Source: Bacillota bacterium
Lineage (GTDB): Bacteria > Bacillota > Sulfobacillia > JABLXB01
Direction: 5' to 3'
Length of the DNA: 11,076 nt
Assembly: GCA_024653225.1 (NCBI GenBank)
Contig: JANLGA010000060.1
Location: forward strand, 1-11,076
Shown here: one piece after another, positions 7,904 through 11,076 of the stretch
How positions within the stretch are numbered: position 1 is the first letter of the stretch
Layout: each line of letters opens with the position of its first letter
Translations under genes and position numbers: made by a program
The notes under the pieces: generated by a model
Database searches by the model: none
Seen by the model: the letters and a program-made list of their open reading frames with translations, nothing else
Told to the model about the DNA's origin: nothing

Positions 7904-9091
7904 GGCGAGGACGCCGAGCGCCGCGATGACCAGGGTCGGGCGGAACCCCACGACCTGGCCGAGACAGCCCGCGACCGGCGAGCCGAGGGAGTACGCGCAA
8001 CCGCTGACGAGGCGGACCCAGGACGAAACGCGGCCGAGCAGGTGCGCCGGGACGACGGCCTGACGGACGCTCATGAGCAAGACGTTGGCGACGGCGGCGC
8101 CGGCCTCCAAGGCGAAGTATGCCGCCGCCAGCGCGAACGGCGCGAAGCCGCGCGGGACGACTGCGGGAATGGCGAGGATGCCCACCGTGTGCAGCAGCAT
8201 CGAGTACAGGATCGCGCGCCCGGTACCGAGGCGCCCCTCGATTCGGACCGCCGCGAGCGAGCCGACAAGCCACCCGAGGCTTCCAACGGAGACGACGGCC
8301 CCAAAGGACCCCGCGCTCATCCCGAGCGTCCGGGTGGCGTAGAGAACCACCGTGGTCTCCATCATGGGGCAGAAGACGTTGTACAGGAAGGCGAATGCGG
8401 ACGTCGGTCGCAGGAACCAGTCGTCCAGCACCAGCCGCAGTCCTTCGGCGATCTCGCGTCCGGCGAGGCGCTGCCCCGCGGCCGGCGGGGGCGGTTGTTC
8501 GGGCTGCGCTATGTTCGAGAAGCCCCACGCGGGGAACAAGAAGACGACCGCGTTCAACCCCGTGACGAACGTGGTCGGGAGATACTGCACCATTGCGCCC
8601 GCCAGGGCCGGGCCGGCCACCTCGGCCGCCGAGTAGCCGGCCATCATCCGGCTGTTCGCCTCGACCAGGTGTTCCTGTCCGACCAGCGACGGCAAGTGGG
8701 CCACGTTGGCCAGTTGGAAAAGCATGCTGAACGCGCCGGTGAAAAAGGAGACGGCGTAGAGGTGTTCCATTCGGAGCCACGCCCGGGCGGCGAGGAATGA
8801 GGTGAACCCCAGCGTCAGCGCGTACGCCAGGCTCGCCCACACGAGGACGGGTCTGCGCCGGCCGCGGTCAATCCAGGCCCCCGCCCACAGCGTCATGGCG
8901 AGGGACGGAACCCACCTGAGGCCGTTGACCAGCCCGACCTGTGACGGGGTGGCGTTGAAACGGAGGACTGCCATGAGCGGAAGCGCCAACGCGGTGACCC
9001 GGAAACCCAACTCCGCGACCCCGTAGCCGGACCACGTGAGGAAGAAATCGCGTCCCCGCGAACGTCCGTCCGAATACCCGTCTGGCTGCAT
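7853..9091 (-). CDS. MFS transporter, probable exporter of the MFS_3 / EntS-like type
   Basis: The product is a 412-residue inner-membrane protein with about 12 hydrophobic segments in two groups of six around a central cytoplasmic loop (about residues 190-215, Pro/Gln-rich). The MFS motif A between helices 2 and 3 is present as GAWIDRGRRR (71-80). The N-terminal pattern (TALALPLMAVL, then an LRWVPSL segment) matches the drug/siderophore-exporter branch of the major facilitator superfamily as I know it. The substrate cannot be read from the sequence. The start at 9091 is preceded by AGAGGAGG (complement of 9096-9103), 4 nt from the ATG, a rather tight spacing. The gene diverges from the aminotransferase gene across a 233-bp control region, so it may be co-regulated with it. 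Its 3' end overlaps the glycosylase-like gene by 51 bp tail to tail. Long reading frames on both strands here are GC-rich shadows; this one alone shows helices and a family motif. Confidence 0.9.
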   Translation of the reverse strand: MQPDGYSDGRSRGRDFFLTWSGYGVAELGFRVTALALPLMAVLRFNATPSQVGLVNGLRWVPSLAMTLWAGAWIDRGRRRPVLVWASLAYALTLGFTSFLAARAWLRMEHLYAVSFFTGAFSMLFQLANVAHLPSLVGQEHLVEANSRMMAGYSAAEVAGPALAGAMVQYLPTTFVTGLNAVVFLFPAWGFSNIAQPEQPPPPAAGQRLAGREIAEGLRLVLDDWFLRPTSAFAFLYNVFCPMMETTVVLYATRTLGMSAGSFGAVVSVGSLGWLVGSLAAVRIEGRLGTGRAILYSMLLHTVGILAIPAVVPRGFAPFALAAAYFALEAGAAVANVLLMSVRQAVVPAHLLGRVSSWVRLVSGCAYSLGSPVAGCLGQVVGFRPTLVIAALGVLASCSPLWVSPVRDWRRS

Positions 9092-9103
9092 CGCGCCTCC
9101 TCT

Positions 9104-9131
9104 CTGCCGGCATGCCCGCTCGCCTGCCGGC
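9104..9131. repeat. Direct repeat CTGCCGGC x2, 20-bp spacing
   Basis: The 8-bp word CTGCCGGC occurs at 9104-9111 and again at 9124-9131, a period of 20 bp. The first copy begins directly next to the MFS Shine-Dalgarno (9096-9103). The related core TGCCGG recurs at 9229-9234. This could be a regulator site overlapping MFS translation or transcription start signals. Such GC-rich words also arise by chance. Confidence 0.4.
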
Positions 9132-9203
9132 GGTACACGACTGTCGGCATTTCTCGACGGCGCGCCGCAGATCCTTCAACGCCGCCGCGCTCCGTCGCGA
9201 GAG

Positions 9204-9238
9204 GACATTCCCGGGCGCAAGACGACATTGCCGGGCGC
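9204..9238. repeat. Direct repeat GACATT(C/G)CCGGGCGC x2, 20-bp spacing
   Basis: A 15-bp word occurs at 9204-9218 and 9224-9238 with one mismatch (C versus G at the seventh base). The period is exactly 20 bp. The pair lies about midway between the two divergent genes, about 87 bp before the aminotransferase ATG, which is a usual place for activator or repressor sites. The identity over 15 bp makes chance less likely than for the shorter pair nearer the MFS gene. Confidence 0.55.
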
Positions 9239-9310
9239 GGGCCCGTCCCTGGAGGAGATGCTCCCTGCTCCAACGAATGGTCTCGACGCAAGCACGACGT
9301 GGCGGCTGTC

Positions 9311-9318
9311 AGGAGGTG
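9311..9318 (+). promoter_or_regulatory. Shine-Dalgarno that fixes the aminotransferase start
   Basis: AGGAGGTG at 9311-9318 lies 6 nt before the ATG at 9325 and 15 nt before the next ATG at 9334. This spacing favours 9325 as the start and rejects the more upstream in-frame ATG at 9112, which lies before this site. Confidence 0.8.
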
Positions 9319-9324
9319 GGGTGT

Positions 9325-10551
9325 ATGCATTCGATGAAGCCGAAGGAGATCTTGCTGCTGGGCCCGGGACCCAGCCCCGTTGAGCCAAAGGTCATGGAAG
9401 CCATCGCGTGGCCCGTGCTGGGCCACCTGGACCCCGATTTCCTCGCGATAATGAGCGAGACCACCGAGCTGCTTCGCGGGGTGTTCGAGACGGGCAACAA
9501 CGTCACGCTTCCGCTGTCGGGTACCGGAAGTTCCGGCATGGAGACGGCGTTCGTCAACTTCGTCGAACCCGGGGACAAGGTGTTGGTCGGCGTCAACGGC
9601 GTGTTCGGGGCGAGGATGGCGGACATGGCCTCGAGATGCCGCGCGGAGGTAGTGGAGGTGAAAGCGCCCTGGGGCAAACCCCTCGACCCGGGCGACGTGG
9701 AGAAGGCCCTGGATGCGAATCCCGGCGTGAAATTCGTCGCGTTCGTCCAGGCGGAGACCTCCACGGGGGTGCTCACGCCCGTGGAGCCGCTCGTGGAGAT
9801 GGCGCATCGGCGCGGCGCGCTGGTCATCGCCGACACCGTGAGTTCCCTGGGCGGCGTGCCGGTGGCTGTGGACCGGAGGGGCCTCGACATAGTGTTCAGC
9901 GGGTCCCAGAAGTGCCTCAGCTGTCCCCCCGGCCTCGCCCCGTTCACGGCGAACGAGAGGGCGCTCGAGGTGCTCCGGGGGCGGAAGACCAAGGTCCCGA
10001 GCTGGTACTTCGACCTCTCCATGATAACGCAGTACTGGGGCAAGGAGAGGTTCTACCACCACACCGCCCCGGTATCCATGATTTACGCGATCTACATGGC
10101 GCTCCGGCTCGTGAAGGAGGAGGGCCTGGAGGCCCGGTTCGGGCGTCACAGGCTGAACAGTGACGCGCTCGCGGCGGGGCTCCGCGCCTGCGGCCTCCGG
10201 CTCCTCGTCGAGGACGCGTACAGGCTGCCCAGCCTGACGGCCGTGTGCGTTCCGGAGGGGGTCTCGGACCTGGACGTCCGCGGGCGACTGCGGAGGGAGC
10301 ACGGTATCGAGATCGGCGGGGGGCTCGGCGAACTGAAGGGGCGGATATGGCGCGTCGGCCTCATGGGATACGGCTCCAGGCGGGAGAACGTGGAGCGGCT
10401 CCTCGCCGCGCTGTGCGGAATACTGAACGACCTGGGATTCAGGTGCTCGGCGGACGAGGCCCTGGCAGCGGCCGCGAGGGTCTACGCGGGGCCGGCCGCC
10501 CGGGGCGCCGCGCCGTCGGGTGGCGGCCGTGACGGGGGGTGCGTGAAGTGA
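9325..10551 (+). CDS. Class V PLP aminotransferase, alanine/serine-glyoxylate aminotransferase family
   Basis: The product is 408 residues and cytosolic, and probably transfers an amino group from alanine or serine to glyoxylate, giving glycine plus pyruvate or hydroxypyruvate. The N-terminus KEILLLGPGPSPVEPKVMEA is typical of the alanine-glyoxylate aminotransferase branch. The PLP phosphate loop is SGTGSSGME (65-73). Asp170 in ADTVSSLGG should bind the pyridine nitrogen. Lys196 in SGSQKCLSCPPG is the Schiff-base lysine. Further family marks are YHHTAPVSMIYA and the C-terminal IGGGLGELKGRIWRVGLMG. Length is close to the family norm (about 390) apart from an Ala/Gly-rich tail of about 30 residues. 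The start at 9325 is set by the strong Shine-Dalgarno. The stop overlaps the next start (GTGA), so the two are translationally coupled. Other members of the same branch act on ureidoglycine or other amino donors, so the exact substrate is inferred mainly from the partner aldolase. Confidence 0.9.
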   Translation: MHSMKPKEILLLGPGPSPVEPKVMEAIAWPVLGHLDPDFLAIMSETTELLRGVFETGNNVTLPLSGTGSSGMETAFVNFVEPGDKVLVGVNGVFGARMADMASRCRAEVVEVKAPWGKPLDPGDVEKALDANPGVKFVAFVQAETSTGVLTPVEPLVEMAHRRGALVIADTVSSLGGVPVAVDRRGLDIVFSGSQKCLSCPPGLAPFTANERALEVLRGRKTKVPSWYFDLSMITQYWGKERFYHHTAPVSMIYAIYMALRLVKEEGLEARFGRHRLNSDALAAGLRACGLRLLVEDAYRLPSLTAVCVPEGVSDLDVRGRLRREHGIEIGGGLGELKGRIWRVGLMGYGSRRENVERLLAALCGILNDLGFRCSADEALAAAARVYAGPAARGAAPSGGGRDGGCVK

Positions 10552-11076
10552 AGCTCGAGGGTATCTGGGCCCCTATACCGACGCCGTTCAGCGGCGGGGA
10601 GATTGACTACGACCACCTGGCGGAGAACCTCGAGAAGTGGGAAGGGACGAAGTTGGCCGGCTTGGTGGTGTTGGGCTCGAACGGAGAGTTCGTCCTGCTT
10701 GACGAGGACGAGAAGGTCTCACTCGTCTCGTTCGTGCGGCGGCGATACCGCGCCGACCGCCCCGTGATAGCCGGGACGGGCTGCGAGTGCACCGCGGCCA
10801 CGATCCGGCTGACGAAGAAGTGCGCGGACGTCGGGGCCGCGGCGGCGCTCGTCATCAACCCGTCGTACTACAAGGGGGGCATGACGGACGCCGCGCTGCG
10901 GCGCTTCTATTCGACGGTCGCCGACGCGTCTCCGATCCCCGTCGTACTGTACAACATGCCCCGGAACACGGGGATCAACCTTTCGTCCTCCCTCGCGGTC
11001 GAGCTCTCGGCCCACCCGAACATAATCGGGATCAAGGACTCGTCGGGGAACATCGTCCAGATGTCCGAGATAGTCG
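10548..11076 (+). CDS. DHDPS-family class I aldolase, HOGA-like (probable 4-hydroxy-2-oxoglutarate aldolase), 3'-truncated
   Basis: The first 176 residues of a dihydrodipicolinate-synthase/N-acetylneuraminate-lyase family TIM-barrel enzyme are present; the usual length is about 300. It starts with GTG at 10548 inside the stop of the aminotransferase gene, with GGGGGGT at 10534-10540 as a likely ribosome binding site. The family loop is GSNGEF (43-48). It carries Ser-Asn where DapA has Thr-Thr, as I recall for mammalian 4-hydroxy-2-oxoglutarate aldolase (HOGA1). Tyr135 (LYNMPRNTG) and the Schiff-base Lys163 (GIKDSSGN) are present. Segments AGTGCECTAAT and DASPIPVVLYN also closely recall HOGA1. 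That enzyme splits 4-hydroxy-2-oxoglutarate to pyruvate and glyoxylate, and glyoxylate is the substrate of the upstream aminotransferase. Other family members (DapA, sugar-acid aldolases) cannot be ruled out without the missing C-terminus. Confidence 0.85.
   Translation, partial: MKLEGIWAPIPTPFSGGEIDYDHLAENLEKWEGTKLAGLVVLGSNGEFVLLDEDEKVSLVSFVRRRYRADRPVIAGTGCECTAATIRLTKKCADVGAAAALVINPSYYKGGMTDAALRRFYSTVADASPIPVVLYNMPRNTGINLSSSLAVELSAHPNIIGIKDSSGNIVQMSEIV

Larger units (their letters stand above)
9092..9324. promoter_or_regulatory. Divergent control region between the MFS transporter and the aminotransferase
   Basis: This 233-bp noncoding region separates two divergent start codons and should hold promoters for both. 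No -35/-10 pair close to sigma70 consensus stands out on either strand; the DNA is very GC-rich. It contains two pairs of direct repeats, each with exactly 20-bp spacing (listed separately), one next to the MFS start and one in the middle. It also holds the palindrome GGCATGCC near 9109. The 20-bp interval equals about two helical turns, as for tandem regulator sites on one DNA face. A reading frame in register with the aminotransferase starts at 9112, but the encoded stretch is Arg-rich and unlike the family. Confidence 0.5.

Noticed and set aside
8042..8800. 252-codon open frame on the + strand within the MFS gene
   Set aside because: The Arg/Gly/Glu-rich product has no recognisable fold; it is the antisense shadow of the transporter.
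7623..8840. 405-codon open frame on the - strand covering the glycosylase 3' end and the MFS gene
   Set aside because: The product is Arg/Gly/Pro-rich with no domain or membrane pattern. It is a shadow of the GC-rich MFS gene, which has helices and motif A in its own frame.
9112..9324. N-terminal extension of the aminotransferase from the ATG at 9112
   Set aside because: The extra 71 residues are Arg-rich and unlike the family, whose proteins start close to the LLLGPGP motif. A strong Shine-Dalgarno at 9311 supports 9325.
8893..10302. 469-codon open frame on the - strand opposite the aminotransferase
   Set aside because: It is antisense to a gene with complete PLP-enzyme motifs, is rich in His/Arg/Pro, and spans the divergent control region. 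It is a codon-bias artefact.
10548..11076. Calling the last gene dapA (dihydrodipicolinate synthase)
   Set aside because: The loop has Ser-Asn in place of the Thr-Thr pair of DapA, several segments are closer to 4-hydroxy-2-oxoglutarate aldolase, and the neighbour is a glyoxylate-type aminotransferase.
1..11076. CRISPR arrays, tRNA or rRNA genes, insertion sequences
   Set aside because: No regularly spaced long repeats, no tRNA-like or rRNA-like segment, and no transposase or terminal inverted repeats were seen on reading both strands. Weak or divergent tRNA genes could still be missed without a covariance search.

Overview
The window is GC-rich bacterial DNA with strong AGGAGG-type ribosome binding sites. 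This suggests a free-living, high-GC bacterium, but the lineage cannot be fixed from the sequence alone. It holds seven protein genes. Two run off the ends: the first lacks its 5' part and the last lacks its 3' part. I see no tRNA, rRNA, CRISPR array or insertion sequence.

Left part (1-6915, all + strand): the distal end of a BREX anti-phage operon in the type 1 order pglX - pglZ - brxL. pglX is the adenine methyltransferase, cut by the window start just before its NPPF catalytic motif. pglZ is an alkaline-phosphatase-superfamily protein. brxL is an AAA+ ATPase with a Lon-like C-terminal domain. pglX and pglZ overlap by 17 bp, and pglZ and brxL are 16 bp apart, so they are almost certainly cotranscribed. 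The expected upstream genes (brxA, brxB, brxC) would lie outside the window. By eye pglX is less GC-rich than the genes after 7000, which fits an acquired island but is not proof.

Middle (6916-7903): 97 bp after brxL, on the same strand, is a gene I read as a helix-hairpin-helix (HhH-GPD) DNA-glycosylase-like protein with a C-terminal four-cysteine cluster spaced differently from that of endonuclease III. Its Shine-Dalgarno sequence lies in a perfect 6-bp hairpin touching the ATG. It is not a standard BREX component. Its position makes it the best candidate here for an undescribed BREX accessory factor.

Right part (7853-11076): a 12-helix MFS transporter on the - strand converges on the glycosylase-like gene with a 51-bp overlap. 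It diverges, across a 233-bp control region carrying two pairs of direct repeats each with exact 20-bp spacing, from a + strand pair. The pair is a class V alanine/serine-glyoxylate-type aminotransferase followed, with a 4-bp GTGA overlap, by a dihydrodipicolinate-synthase-family aldolase that resembles 4-hydroxy-2-oxoglutarate aldolase. The pair suggests glyoxylate and pyruvate handling: the aldolase would release glyoxylate and the aminotransferase would convert it to glycine. The transporter may serve the same pathway, but that is only a guess from position.
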